Source: Flagellimonas sp. CMM7 (GTDB lineage: Bacteria > Bacteroidota > Bacteroidia > Flavobacteriales > Flavobacteriaceae). From it: DNA of 64,000 bases. A program made the position numbers and the translations under genes. Below the pieces are notes generated by a model. It did no database searches. It had not been told where the DNA came from and saw nothing but the letters and a program-made list of their open reading frames with translations. The DNA is taken from assembly GCF_021390195.1 (NCBI RefSeq), contig NZ_CP090003.1, forward strand, positions 2,406,001-2,470,000, written 5' to 3'. Position 1 is the first letter of the stretch. The number at the start of each line of letters is the position of its first letter. Positions 20,098-27,762 of this stretch are shown piece by piece.

Positions 20098-20637
20098 ATG
20101 AAAACATACATCGCACTCTTGAGAGGAATCAATGTAAGCGGCCAAAAGAAAATTAAAATGGCCGATTTAAAGCAGACTCTGGAAAATAGTGGACTACAAA
20201 ATGTAAAAACCTATATCCAAAGTGGGAATATAGTTTTTGATAGCGAGATTGGTGAAACAGACGTACTTCAAGATAAAATTCAACATGCAATTTTAAACGA
20301 TTTTACTTTTGAAGTACCTGTATTAGTGAAAACAAGAAATCAATTGGAAAAGATTTTAAAGGCAAACCCGTTTGCGGATGAAGCGGAAGAAAATAGACTA
20401 TACTTTGTGCTACTTAAAAAAGCTCCAGAACAAAGTTTAGTAAATGAATTCAATGAAGTAATTTTTGTCAACGAGGATTTCAATATAACCAGTACATGTG
20501 TTTATTTGTGTTGCAAAAAAGGATATGGTAATGCTAAACTCAACAATAATCTTGTAGAAAGAAAGCTAAAAGTGCAAGCCACTACACGCAACTTAAAGAC
20601 AATACAAAAATTGGTTGAAATGACGAAAGAAACATAG
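20098..20637 (+). CDS. DUF1697 family protein
   Basis: A 179-residue cytoplasmic protein with the DUF1697 opening YIALLRGINVSGQKKIKMADLK and the following LQNVKTYIQSGNIVFDS and NPFADEAEENRLYFVLL segments. The family is widespread and has ferredoxin-like folded halves, but its biochemical role is not established. It is divergent from glpK with 71 bases between them and stands as a single gene. Confidence 0.92.
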   Translation: MKTYIALLRGINVSGQKKIKMADLKQTLENSGLQNVKTYIQSGNIVFDSEIGETDVLQDKIQHAILNDFTFEVPVLVKTRNQLEKILKANPFADEAEENRLYFVLLKKAPEQSLVNEFNEVIFVNEDFNITSTCVYLCCKKGYGNAKLNNNLVERKLKVQATTRNLKTIQKLVEMTKET

Positions 20638-20671
20638 ACGCCTGGATATTGAATTTCTTGAACCTGAATAA

Positions 20672-21145
20672 TTAGTTCAGTTCCCAGATTTTATAATTAA
20701 GTACGGAGGCAAATAGGACCCAAAGCAAATAAGGGACAAGCAAAAAGGCAGCTGTTTTACTCACAACCTTAAACCATTTTATGGTTAAAATAATTAAAGT
20801 CAAGAGAAGTAAGATGACCAAAAGTGCCCATGACGGACTTTTAAATCCAAAGAAAACAATACTCCAAAGAGCATTAAAAAGAAGCTGAAAACCAAAGTGA
20901 TAGAGGGCGGTCTTTACCCAGATATGATGAAAACCTTTAGACCAGACTATTCCAGCAGCAACCCCCATTAATATGTATAGTGATGTCCATACAGGAGCAA
21001 AAATCCAATTGGGTGGATTAAAACTTGGTTTGTTCAAAGTGAGGTACCAATCATTCACAGAGCTCTGGGTAGCAAAGCTGGATAGAAAACCTATTAAAAG
21101 GCAAATTGTAACAGCAATTAGGATGTAAACAACCTTTTTCTTCAT
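20672..21145 (-). CDS. TspO/MBR-family membrane protein
   Basis: A 157-residue protein with five membrane helices. It carries TspO signatures: WYLTLNKPSFNPPNWIFAPV after helix one, WTSLYILMGVAAGIVW in helix two, and FNALWSIVFFGF. Bacterial TspO proteins bind porphyrins and are linked to oxidative or light stress; a function here is inference. The frame could start at a GTG at 21154, but the ATG at 21145 (MKKKVVYILI) gives a normal positive N-terminus. It is divergent from the mevalonate genes. Confidence 0.93.
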   Translation of the reverse strand: MKKKVVYILIAVTICLLIGFLSSFATQSSVNDWYLTLNKPSFNPPNWIFAPVWTSLYILMGVAAGIVWSKGFHHIWVKTALYHFGFQLLFNALWSIVFFGFKSPSWALLVILLLLTLIILTIKWFKVVSKTAAFLLVPYLLWVLFASVLNYKIWELN

Positions 21146-21214
21146 GATCGGCACAATTCCCCCTAAAATAAGAATTTATTTGTACCCATATCCCCTCAAG
21201 CGCAATGCATCTTT

Positions 21215-21222
21215 TATATTTG
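21215..21222 (+). promoter_or_regulatory. Candidate promoter (-7 element) for the diphosphomevalonate decarboxylase gene
   Basis: TATATTTG matches TAnnTTTG exactly and lies 16 bases before the start codon. The implied leader is very short. No clear -33 TTG is seen at normal spacing. Confidence 0.35.
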
Positions 21223-21238
21223 CTCAAATATTTTTCTA

Positions 21239-22333
21239 ATGACAGAAAAAGACTTTGTACCCAATCCATATACTAATTTACCTTCAGGAGGAAAGGTGAC
21301 TTGGAAAGCCCCCAGTAATATTGCTTTGGTTAAGTATTGGGGAAAAAAAGCAAATCAGATTCCGGCTAACCCTTCAATCAGTTTTACATTGGATGCTTGT
21401 GCAACGACAACATCGGTTTCTTATACTAAAAAGGAGGATATATCACAATTGTCTTTTGATTTGTTCTTTGAAGGCAAGCCTAAAGAAGATTTTAAACCTA
21501 AAATTCTAACCTTTTTTGAACGAATTGAAGCCTACCTGCCATTTTTAAAAGCCTATCACTTTAAAATTGAAACCTCAAACTCTTTTCCCCATAGCAGTGG
21601 TATTGCTTCTTCTGCCAGTGGAATGGCAGCTTTGGCGCTATGTTTAGTAGAGATTGAAAGGACTATAAATAGAGATATTACAGATACTTTTTTCAAGAAA
21701 AAAGCATCTTTCTTAGCTCGTTTGGGCTCTGGAAGTGCTTGTAGAAGTATTGAAGGTGATTTAATTCAGTGGGGGGAGTATGCAGGTATTTCTGAAAGCT
21801 CCAATTTATATGGAATAAATTACCCATTTAACGTAAATGCAATTTTCAAAAACTTTCATGATAGTATTTTGTTGGTACACAAAGGCCAAAAACAGGTTAG
21901 TAGTACGGTTGGTCATGATTTAATGCACGACCACCCTTATGCGGAAAGACGTTTTACCCAGGCACATGAGAATTTGGACAAGCTTAAAAAAGTCTTTGAA
22001 TCTGGTAATTTGGATGATTTTATAAAGATTGTTGAAAGTGAAGCATTGACATTGCATGCTATGATGATGACCAGTATGCCCTACTTTGTTTTGATGAAAC
22101 CAGATACGTTGGAAATCATCAATAAGATTTGGGCTTTTAGGGAAACAACCAAAGTACCCATCTGCTTTACATTGGATGCAGGTGCAAATGTACATGTGTT
22201 ATATCCAGAGTCGGTAAAGGAAAAAGCAATCCAATTTATTCAGGATGAATTGGTTGCGCATTGTGAGAATGGTCATTATATTTGCGACCGAATTGGAAGC
22301 GGAGCAAGAAAATTAATTGCACATGAAGGGTAA
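21239..22333 (+). CDS. mvaD: Diphosphomevalonate decarboxylase
   Basis: A 364-residue GHMP-superfamily enzyme. The N-terminal substrate loop APSNIALVKYWGKK with PANPSISFTLD and the ATP-binding SSGIASSASGMAALAL (GHMP motif 2) are diagnostic, as is GSGSACRSIEGDLIQW. The C-terminus holds CFTLDAGANVHVLYP. It converts mevalonate-5-diphosphate to isopentenyl diphosphate with ATP. It heads an isoprenoid cluster (GHMP kinase, UbiA), although a hairpin and a fresh promoter separate it from the next gene. Confidence 0.96.
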   Translation: MTEKDFVPNPYTNLPSGGKVTWKAPSNIALVKYWGKKANQIPANPSISFTLDACATTTSVSYTKKEDISQLSFDLFFEGKPKEDFKPKILTFFERIEAYLPFLKAYHFKIETSNSFPHSSGIASSASGMAALALCLVEIERTINRDITDTFFKKKASFLARLGSGSACRSIEGDLIQWGEYAGISESSNLYGINYPFNVNAIFKNFHDSILLVHKGQKQVSSTVGHDLMHDHPYAERRFTQAHENLDKLKKVFESGNLDDFIKIVESEALTLHAMMMTSMPYFVLMKPDTLEIINKIWAFRETTKVPICFTLDAGANVHVLYPESVKEKAIQFIQDELVAHCENGHYICDRIGSGARKLIAHEG

Positions 22334-22348
22334 TGAAGAATGATAAAC

Positions 22349-22376
22349 AACGTTAATTAAAGTCAATTGACGTTTT
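22349..22376 (+). terminator. Candidate terminator after mvaD
   Basis: The inverted repeat AACGTTAATT (22349-22358) and AATTGACGTT (22365-22374) forms a 10-bp stem with one T-G pair and a 6-base loop. Only four T residues close it, so termination may be partial. Confidence 0.45.
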
Positions 22377-22450
22377 AAAGTAAGGAATTGGTGTTTAAAC
22401 ATGAATATTGTTTACCTTTAAATTGTTCTGCATTAAACAAAACGGATTTA

Positions 22451-22458
22451 TATCTTTG
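22451..22458 (+). promoter_or_regulatory. Candidate promoter (-7 element) for the GHMP kinase operon
   Basis: TATCTTTG is an exact TAnnTTTG match 10 bases before the ATG. A TTG about 25 bases upstream is a possible but widely spaced -33 element. It fits with the hairpin that separates this operon from mvaD. Confidence 0.4.
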
Positions 22459-22467
22459 TAATACTAA

Positions 22468-23406
22468 ATGAAAGGACCTCTATTTTATTCTAAAATTCTA
22501 CTTTTTGGGGAGTATGGAATTATCAAAGATTCCAAAGGTCTTTCCATTCCCTATAATTTTTTTAAAGGTGCTTTAAAGACAGATGAAAACCCATCTACTT
22601 TAGCTAAAAAATCAAACGAAAGTTTGAAGGCATATGTTCAATATCTTTCAAAACTGGAAAGAGAAGAGCAAGGCTTGGTTTCTTTTGATTTGAAAACGTT
22701 GGAGAATGATGTGGAAAGAGGTATGTATTTTGATAGCTCTATTCCGCAAGGTTACGGTATTGGCAGTAGTGGTGCTTTGGTAGCAGCTATTTATGATAAA
22801 TATGCTACGGATAAAATTACGGTTCTTGAGAATTTAACGCGAGAAAAGTTATTGAAGTTAAAAGAGATTTTCGGAAAGATGGAATCGTTCTTTCATGGAA
22901 AGTCTTCTGGGCTTGACCCATTGAACAGTTACCTAAGTTTGCCAATTCTTATCAATTCCAAGGATAACATAGAATCCACTAGTATCCCATCACAGAATAA
23001 GGAGGGAAAAGGCGCAGTTTTTTTGTTGGATAGTGGAATTACAGGAGAGACTGCACCTATGGTACAGATTTTCATGGAAAAAATGAAGCAAGAAGGGTTT
23101 CGTAGTATGATCAAGAATCAATTCATCAAGCATACAGATGCTTGTGTGGAGGATTTTTTGAACGGAAACATGAAATCACTTTTTGGGAACCTAAAAGAGC
23201 TTTCCCATGTAGTTTTTGATAATTTCAAACCCATGATTCCTTCCAAGTTTCATCAGCTTTGGCAACAGGGTATAGAGACCAATGATTACTACTTAAAACT
23301 TTGCGGTTCAGGTGGTGGAGGTTATATTTTAGGCTTTACACAAGATTTTGATAAGGTCAAAAAAGCACTCAAGGGACACAATTTGGAAGTGGTCTACAAC
23401 TTCTAA
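22468..23406 (+). CDS. GHMP kinase, mevalonate kinase-like (GYDIA type)
   Basis: A 312-residue GHMP kinase. Motif 1 is modified (SKILLFGEYGIIKDSKGLSIP), motif 2 is IPQGYGIGSSGALVAAIYDKY with the ATP loop, KMESFFHGKSSGLDP holds the catalytic Asp region, and motif 3 is KLCGSGGGGYILGF. This short divergent version accompanies mvaD and UbiA in Flavobacteriaceae and probably phosphorylates mevalonate. Phosphomevalonate kinase is the alternative. The next gene starts 9 bases later. Confidence 0.88.
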   Translation: MKGPLFYSKILLFGEYGIIKDSKGLSIPYNFFKGALKTDENPSTLAKKSNESLKAYVQYLSKLEREEQGLVSFDLKTLENDVERGMYFDSSIPQGYGIGSSGALVAAIYDKYATDKITVLENLTREKLLKLKEIFGKMESFFHGKSSGLDPLNSYLSLPILINSKDNIESTSIPSQNKEGKGAVFLLDSGITGETAPMVQIFMEKMKQEGFRSMIKNQFIKHTDACVEDFLNGNMKSLFGNLKELSHVVFDNFKPMIPSKFHQLWQQGIETNDYYLKLCGSGGGGYILGFTQDFDKVKKALKGHNLEVVYNF

Positions 23407-23415
23407 AACAATCAA

Positions 23416-24321
23416 ATGCTTAATAGAAAAAATAAACTCCTGCTGTTTAAGCTATTGAGTTTATTTTCCGTTGTTCGCGGGTATAATATATTAGTGATTA
23501 CGCTTGCGCAATACTTAGCATCCATCTATATCCTATCTCCCAATTTACCTTTAAGAGATGTGGTTTTGGACATTAACCTTTTTCTCATTGTAACAGCTTC
23601 GGCCTTGGTAATTGCAAGCGGTTATATCATTAATAATTTTTACGATGCGGAAAAAGATTTAATCAATAAACCAACAAAAACCATGTTGGATAGGTTGGTA
23701 AGTCAGCGGTTTAAATTAACTACCTACTTTATTCTTAATTTTTTGGCGGCTTTAGCAGCAAGTTATATTTCGTTTAAGGCGGTATTGTTTTTTTCATCCT
23801 ATATTTTCGGAATTTGGTTGTATTCCCACAAATTAAAGCGTGTTCCTTTTATTGGCAATCTGGTATCAGCATCATTGGCCATAACACCGTTTTTTGTTGT
23901 TTTTGTGTATTACGGAAATTTTGAGAGGGTGATCTTTGTGCATGCGCTTTTTCTTTTTTTATTGATTTTGGCTCGTGAGATGATCAAGGATTTAGAAAAT
24001 ATGGCCGGAGATATGGCTCAAAACTATAGAACCATACCAATAATTTACGGGGCCAAGGTTTCAAAAGTGCTCATTGGCCTATTAATAGTTTTAACCCTGG
24101 TTCCTTCACTTTTATTGATCAATACCTTTGATGTTGGTTATATGTATGTGTATTTCTTGGCCTGTATTGGACTGTTGGGACTTTTTATCATTTTGTTATG
24201 GAGAGCCACGGGCAAAAAGCACTATGTTTGGTTACATAATATTCTAAAATTCATCATTGTTGCTGGTGTGTTTAGTATTTTATTGATTGATGTTGATTTG
24301 GTTCTAAATCGGATTTTATAA
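23416..24321 (+). CDS. UbiA-family prenyltransferase (geranylgeranylglycerol-phosphate geranylgeranyltransferase-like)
   Basis: A 301-residue integral membrane protein with eight or nine helices. The two Asp-rich sites are NNFYDAEKDLINKPTKTMLD (about residues 75-94) and LAREMIKDLENMAGDMAQNYRT (about 190-211), which bind Mg and prenyl diphosphate. Flavobacterial members are usually annotated as digeranylgeranylglyceryl-phosphate synthase-like because they resemble the archaeal enzyme; a role in quinone or heme O synthesis is the alternative. It sits between the GHMP kinase and the nitrilase, whose start overlaps its stop by one base. Confidence 0.88.
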   Translation: MLNRKNKLLLFKLLSLFSVVRGYNILVITLAQYLASIYILSPNLPLRDVVLDINLFLIVTASALVIASGYIINNFYDAEKDLINKPTKTMLDRLVSQRFKLTTYFILNFLAALAASYISFKAVLFFSSYIFGIWLYSHKLKRVPFIGNLVSASLAITPFFVVFVYYGNFERVIFVHALFLFLLILAREMIKDLENMAGDMAQNYRTIPIIYGAKVSKVLIGLLIVLTLVPSLLLINTFDVGYMYVYFLACIGLLGLFIILLWRATGKKHYVWLHNILKFIIVAGVFSILLIDVDLVLNRIL

Positions 24322-25271
24322 TGGAAAATTTATTGAAAGTGGCAATGGCTCAAATTGCCCCTGTTTGGTTGAATAAACAAGCAACCTTGGAAAAGATTGA
24401 AAATACCATACAAGAGGCAGCCAAGGAGAAAGCTGAACTGATTGTTTTTGGCGAAGCCTTCTTACCGGGATATCCTTTTTGGTTAGCGCATACTGAGGGA
24501 GCAGCATGGGATTTAAAGGTTAACAAAGAACTACATGCCCATTACACCAGAAATTCCATTCAAATTGAGGCAGGTGAATTGGATGCAATTTGCAAATTGG
24601 CTCAGGAAAATAAGATGGCAATATATTTAGGGATGATGGAACGTGCCAAAGATCGCGGCGGTCATAGTTTATATTGTTCTTTGGTGTATATCAATCAAAA
24701 TGGAGAGATAAAATCAGTGCATAGAAAGTTACAGCCTACCTATGATGAGCGTCTTACATGGGCTCCTGGAGATGGCAATGGACTGCAAGTACACCCATTA
24801 AAACAGTTCACGGTTGGTGGCCTCAATTGTTGGGAGAATTGGATGCCTTTACCACGTGCAGCCTTATATGGGCAAGGAGAAAATTTACATGTGGCTGTTT
24901 GGCCGGGAGGATTACATAATACCAAAGACATCACTAGGTTTGTGGCCCGTGAGTCTAGGAGTTTTGTGATTTCTGTTTCCTCATTAATGAAGACGTCAGA
25001 TTTCCCAAAAGATACACCGCATTTGGACAAAATTTTGGGAAAAGCACCAAATGTGCTTGCAGATGGAGGTTCAGCTATTGCAGGGCCTGATGGGGAATGG
25101 ATTGTTGAACCCATTGTAGGCTCTGAAGGATTGATCTATGAGACCCTGGATTTTAATCGAGTATACGAAGAAAGACAAAATTTTGACCCTGTTGGGCACT
25201 ACTCAAGACCAGATGTGACCAAATTACATGTAAATAGGGAAAGACAATCTACGGTAGATTTTAAAGATTAG
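24321..25271 (+). CDS. Nitrilase-family carbon-nitrogen hydrolase
   Basis: A 316-residue enzyme with the full nitrilase triad: Glu in FGEAFLPGYPFW, Lys in HRKLQPTYDERL and Cys in GGLNCWENWMPLPR. The last motif, with Trp-Glu after the Cys, marks branch-1 (true nitrilase or cyanide hydratase-like) enzymes rather than amidases. It would turn a nitrile into the acid plus ammonia; the substrate is unknown. It begins in the stop codon of the UbiA gene (TAATG), so it is co-transcribed with isoprenoid genes, which is unusual. Confidence 0.92.
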   Translation: MENLLKVAMAQIAPVWLNKQATLEKIENTIQEAAKEKAELIVFGEAFLPGYPFWLAHTEGAAWDLKVNKELHAHYTRNSIQIEAGELDAICKLAQENKMAIYLGMMERAKDRGGHSLYCSLVYINQNGEIKSVHRKLQPTYDERLTWAPGDGNGLQVHPLKQFTVGGLNCWENWMPLPRAALYGQGENLHVAVWPGGLHNTKDITRFVARESRSFVISVSSLMKTSDFPKDTPHLDKILGKAPNVLADGGSAIAGPDGEWIVEPIVGSEGLIYETLDFNRVYEERQNFDPVGHYSRPDVTKLHVNRERQSTVDFKD

Positions 25272-25277
25272 TTTTTT

Positions 25278-25337
25278 GTCATCACGAGCTTGTCAAAATG
25301 ATTTTCTATGTGAAATTTTTTGCCATTTCACTTATCG
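25278..25337 (+). repeat. Left flank of block 1, homologous to the left flank of block 2
   Basis: These 60 bases match 26949-27008 at about 46 positions. They begin GTCATCACGAGCTTGTC, a form of the common GTCAT..GAGCTTGTCGAAGG intergenic repeat, and end in CCATTTCACTTATCG, the edge of a gene block. The shared flank shows both blocks sit in copies of one sequence. Confidence 0.7.
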
Positions 25338-25340
25338 CGC

Positions 25341-25449
25341 AGTATAAGAAACGTAGGGCAGTTAATAAGCGATACGTTTCGGATTGGCGACTTTGCAAAT
25401 AAACGCGAACCTTTAAATTAAGCAGAAGAGCCCTATGTTTTCTTACACA
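25341..25449. repeat. Long imperfect palindrome at the 3' end of the hydrolase gene
   Basis: AGTATAAGAAACGTAGGGC (25341-25359) pairs with GCCCTATGTTTTCTTACACA (25430-25449) across about 70 bases that hold further short inverted repeats. The hydrolase stop codon lies in the right arm. The same layout ends block 3, with related sequence in both arms and loop. Confidence 0.7.
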
Positions 25450-26306
25450 TTGTTAGACACAGGCTTTCCCGTTCTGTTGTTCAGGAATGCTTTTATATAT
25501 CCAATATTTTTTTTCGACTCCGCTCCGACCCAAATTAAATGCCCCCATTTGTTGTCCAGCCAAACAATTTGAGAATTTTCTATTTTCTGTTTAGCGTATT
25601 TCGGATGTTCGATAGAAACCGATTTGTCATTTTTACTATGAATAATTAAAGTAGGGGTTTTTATTTTGGCTATAATTTCATTGTTCAATTCTTGGTCTAA
25701 ATCCGTTACAAATCCTTTTTTAGACCGCTGATTCAAAAGCATCATTTTCATATCCGAAATTTCTGCTTCGTCCAATTTCTTAATTCTTTTATTCGTCAAT
25801 TCGGTTGCCATTGTTTTGATTATGGTTTTGGGAAAAAAAATTATTCCCAAACGTAATACCCGCCAAGTGAATCCCTCTATTTTTGGATTGAACATTATTT
25901 TTGCCTTTTTATAAAGCCCATCGGTATGCTTCAACCATTTTTTGCTAATGGAAGACGCTAAAACAAATTTTAAAATTCTATGTTGATTTAGGCTTACCAA
26001 TGCAATTGCTGTCAATCCACCTGCTGAAATTCCAATAACATTAAATTGGTCAAATCCTAATTTGTCCATTAATTCGATTATTTGCTTAGAAGCATTAATA
26101 GGCGATTCGTTGTTTCCCAAAGTTGTCCGTCCGTAACCCGCTCTGGATGGCGTTATTAAAATGAATTTTTTAGTGTCAATATGTTTGTGTGTCAATATTT
26201 CCTTTGCGTTGGAATGTCCTCCGTGCAGAAACAAAATTGGTTCTCCAGTTCCATACATACTGTATTCCATAACTCCGTATGTTGTATTCTCAATTCTGGT
26301 TTGCAT
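25443..26306 (-). CDS. Alpha/beta hydrolase, cassette cargo
   Basis: A 287-residue alpha/beta hydrolase. Visible features are the oxyanion HGGHSNAKE, the nucleophile elbow GISAGGLTA (Ser), DLDQELNNEIIAKIKTPTLIIHSKNDKSVSIEH (acid region) and the catalytic His in NKWGHLIWVG. Substrate is unknown. The frame opens further upstream, but MQTRIENTTYG at 26306 is the sensible start; the longer version would run into the palindrome 26333-26370. The stop codon lies inside a 109-base palindrome. Flanking 20-bp direct repeats (25444-25463, 26366-26385) make this gene look like one exchangeable unit of about 920 bases. Confidence 0.9.
   Translation of the reverse strand: MQTRIENTTYGVMEYSMYGTGEPILFLHGGHSNAKEILTHKHIDTKKFILITPSRAGYGRTTLGNNESPINASKQIIELMDKLGFDQFNVIGISAGGLTAIALVSLNQHRILKFVLASSISKKWLKHTDGLYKKAKIMFNPKIEGFTWRVLRLGIIFFPKTIIKTMATELTNKRIKKLDEAEISDMKMMLLNQRSKKGFVTDLDQELNNEIIAKIKTPTLIIHSKNDKSVSIEHPKYAKQKIENSQIVWLDNKWGHLIWVGAESKKNIGYIKAFLNNRTGKPVSNNV
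25444..25463 (+). repeat. Direct repeat, left copy, with GTTRRRY-like core
   Basis: TACACATTGTTAGACACAGG matches the copy at 26366-26385 in 17 of 20 bases. It contains GTTAGAC, which fits the integron core-site consensus GTTRRRY. It overlaps the 3' end of the hydrolase gene. Confidence 0.65.
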
Positions 26307-26332
26307 TTTTATTAGTTTGCACAGAGTGTTCT

Positions 26333-26370
26333 GTGTATGGTGCGTATCCCTCAGGGAATGCACTATACAC
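26333..26370. repeat. attC-like hairpin between hydrolase and DUF2200 genes
   Basis: GTGTATGGTGCGTATCCCT (26333-26351) pairs with AGGGAATGCACTATACAC (26353-26370) with few mismatches and a tiny loop, giving a long imperfect hairpin. It directly joins the right direct repeat (26366-26385). The arrangement recalls a cassette recombination hairpin. No T run follows on either strand, so it is not a good terminator. Confidence 0.65.
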
Positions 26371-26385
26371 CTTGTTAGGGACAGG
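26366..26385 (+). repeat. Direct repeat, right copy, with GTTAGGG core
   Basis: TACACCTTGTTAGGGACAGG is the second copy of the 20-bp repeat flanking the hydrolase unit, 922 bases from the left copy. Its core reads GTTAGGG, one base off GTTRRRY. Confidence 0.65.
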
Positions 26386-26387
26386 TT

Positions 26388-26765
26388 TTATTTCTTTTCT
26401 TCTCGCAAAATTTTCTCCATTTTACGACCTTTTGCCAATTCATCAATCAGCTTTTCCATACGCCTACATTGTTTGTACACTTCAAATTCATCTTCTATTT
26501 CTTCAATGCGATAACCACAAACAACTCCTTTGATGATGTGCGCATTGGGATGGATTTTTGCTTTTTCAAAAAACGTTCTAAATGTTACTTTCTCTGCAAT
26601 AAGGGATTGTAATTTATCTTCATCAAAACCAGTAAACCATTCTATTACTTGATGGAACTCTTCTTTTGTTCTACCATTTTTTTCCAATCTATTCCAGTAA
26701 AGGGGATAAATAGATGCAAAAATCATATTAGCAACTTTCTCATTTTTTTCAGCTGTAACCTTCAT
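26388..26765 (-). CDS. DUF2200 family protein, cassette cargo
   Basis: A 125-residue soluble protein that matches the DUF2200 pattern: VANMIFASIYPLYWNRLEKN, then EEFHQVIEWFTGFDEDKL, TFRTFFEKAKIHPNAHIIKG and VCGYRIEEIEDEF near the end. The function of DUF2200 is unknown. The frame extends 25 codons upstream into repeat DNA; the ATG at 26765 (MKVTAEKNEK) is preferred. The C-terminus is very rich in Lys/Arg/Glu. The gene lies between an attC-like hairpin downstream and the conserved 22-mer upstream. Confidence 0.88.
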   Translation of the reverse strand: MKVTAEKNEKVANMIFASIYPLYWNRLEKNGRTKEEFHQVIEWFTGFDEDKLQSLIAEKVTFRTFFEKAKIHPNAHIIKGVVCGYRIEEIEDEFEVYKQCRRMEKLIDELAKGRKMEKILREEKK

Positions 26766-26796
26766 TTTTTGCGATTTTAAATTGGAGCTAACGATT

Positions 26797-26864
26797 GATA
26801 AGTGAAGTTCGGGAATTTTGTTGTAAAAATCCAGTTCCAATTAATACCTCCAAGCTACAGAATA
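26797..26864 (+). repeat. 68-bp direct repeat, copy 1 (right flank of block 1)
   Basis: This sequence is identical over 68 bases to 27583-27650. It starts with the block-end motif GATAAGTGAAGTTCGGGAAT and continues into DNA outside the block (CCAGTTCCAATTAATACCTC and beyond). The identity implies a recent duplication or two insertions into duplicated DNA. Confidence 0.9.
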
Positions 26865-26948
26865 ATAAGGATAGATATTTTTCGATAGAATTAAAATTAT
26901 GGATTCTAACACCAAACATTATGTTTACACTCTTATATCCTTTTCCCT

Positions 26949-27008
26949 GTCATTCTGAGCTTGTAGAAGGATTTTTCATTGTGAAACTTTTTACCATTTC
27001 ACTTATAG
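26949..27008 (+). repeat. Left flank of block 2, homologous to the left flank of block 1
   Basis: It begins GTCATTCTGAGCTTGTAGAAGG and ends CCATTTCACTTATAG. The upstream 25 bases (TATCCTTTTCCCTGTCAT) also recur after the second 68-bp repeat at about 27668, so the whole flank is repeated around both blocks. Confidence 0.7.
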
Positions 27009-27605
27009 TCATTGTTGTGCAACGTTTTATTCACTTTTCCAATTATGATTTGCTAGTACAATAGATGTCTCTACTTGTCTTTCAGGTATTGACCAATATT
27101 TTTTTAATAAACTATTCTTTTCCTTTTCCGATAATAATGTAAATCCGTTTTTTTTATAAAAAGATATTGCCCATGATGCGTCTGCCCAAGTACCTATCAA
27201 AACAGGATTGTTAGTCAATGTTGTCAAGTGATTTAGGAGTTTTCCCCCAATACCTTTTTGTCTGGCAATGGTTCTCACATAGGCATGTCTAATCAGGGTA
27301 ACATCTTGCTTGTGCTGAATTCCCATAACTCCAAGAATTTTATTGTTTTCCTGAAAGTTCCAAAATTCTACTCCCTCTGAAATTTGGGTCTCCAATTCAG
27401 CTTTTGACATATAAGGCTTTTTCCATCTGTCTTTAGGTATTATTCCCTTATAAGCAATAGAAGCATCATTGATTATTTCATAAATCGTATCAAAATCTTT
27501 GGAAATATTACTTTTAGTTATCATTTATCATAATGTTGCATAACGGTTAAGATATGGAAAGTTTCAATTGACTATATCGAACGATAAGTGAAGTTCGGGA
27601 ATTTT
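27000..27605 (-). mobile_element. Candidate cassette-like gene block 2 (GNAT)
   Basis: The block runs from CACTTAT (27000-27006) to the conserved 22-mer (27584-27605). It carries one minus-strand GNAT gene. The gene is closely bracketed by GCAACATTATGA upstream and GCACAACAATGA just after the stop, short repeats of the GTTGTGC/GCACAAC kind also seen around block 3. No recombinase is present. Confidence 0.5.
27027..27524 (-). CDS. GNAT-family N-acetyltransferase, cassette cargo
   Basis: A 165-residue GNAT protein. The acetyl-CoA loop is seen in RTIARQKGIGGKLLNHL (Q/R-x-x-G-x-G/A), preceded by the strand ILGVMGIQHKQDVTLIRHAYV and followed by IGTWADASWAISFYKKNGF, the usual end of the fold. The acceptor substrate is unknown. 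The ATG at 27524 is 60 bases inside the block edge and the stop is 19 bases from the other edge, so the block is little more than this gene. Confidence 0.9.
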   Translation of the reverse strand: MITKSNISKDFDTIYEIINDASIAYKGIIPKDRWKKPYMSKAELETQISEGVEFWNFQENNKILGVMGIQHKQDVTLIRHAYVRTIARQKGIGGKLLNHLTTLTNNPVLIGTWADASWAISFYKKNGFTLLSEKEKNSLLKKYWSIPERQVETSIVLANHNWKSE

Positions 27606-27650
27606 GTTGTAAAAATCCAGTTCCAATTAATACCTCCAAGCTACAGAATA
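27583..27650 (+). repeat. 68-bp direct repeat, copy 2 (right flank of block 2)
   Basis: Identical to 26797-26864. The following TTACGTTTACACTTTCATAT also resembles DNA after copy 1, where about 50 extra bases intervene. Confidence 0.9.
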
Positions 27651-27737
27651 TTACGTTTACACTTTCATATCCTTTTCCCTGTCATCCTAAGCTTATCGAA
27701 GGATAAGACATTAGTGTTTTTAGGCAACAGAAAACAC

Positions 27738-27745
27738 TACCTTTG
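27738..27745 (+). promoter_or_regulatory. Candidate promoter (-7 element) for the pseudouridine synthase gene
   Basis: TACCTTTG matches TAnnTTTG exactly, 17 bases before the ATG. No clear -33 TTG was found. Confidence 0.4.
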
Positions 27746-27762
27746 CAAAAAATTAATGACTG

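Larger units (their letters stand above)
25329..26819 (-). mobile_element. Candidate cassette-like gene block 1 (alpha/beta hydrolase + DUF2200)
   Basis: The block runs from CACTTATCG (25329-25337) to the inverted GATAAGTG inside the conserved 22-mer (26798-26819). The 22-mer, read on the minus strand, ends AATTCCCGAACTTCACTTAT and lies upstream of the cargo, facing it. Two genes lie inside, each with its own palindromic or repeated flank. The block sits between the nitrilase and pseudouridine synthase genes, both on the plus strand, while its genes are on the minus strand. No recombinase is encoded. Whether the block moves is inference. Confidence 0.5.

Noticed and set aside
22349..22376. 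A riboswitch before the GHMP kinase gene
   Set aside because: Only a single short stem is visible, better explained as a weak terminator of mvaD.
26161..26533. Open frames on the plus strand over the hydrolase and DUF2200 genes
   Set aside because: They cross the hairpin and direct repeat, and lie opposite two genes with clear families.
25329..27605. A classical chromosomal integron
   Set aside because: No integrase or attI is present, the palindromes do not match the full attC pattern, and blocks are dispersed rather than in an array.
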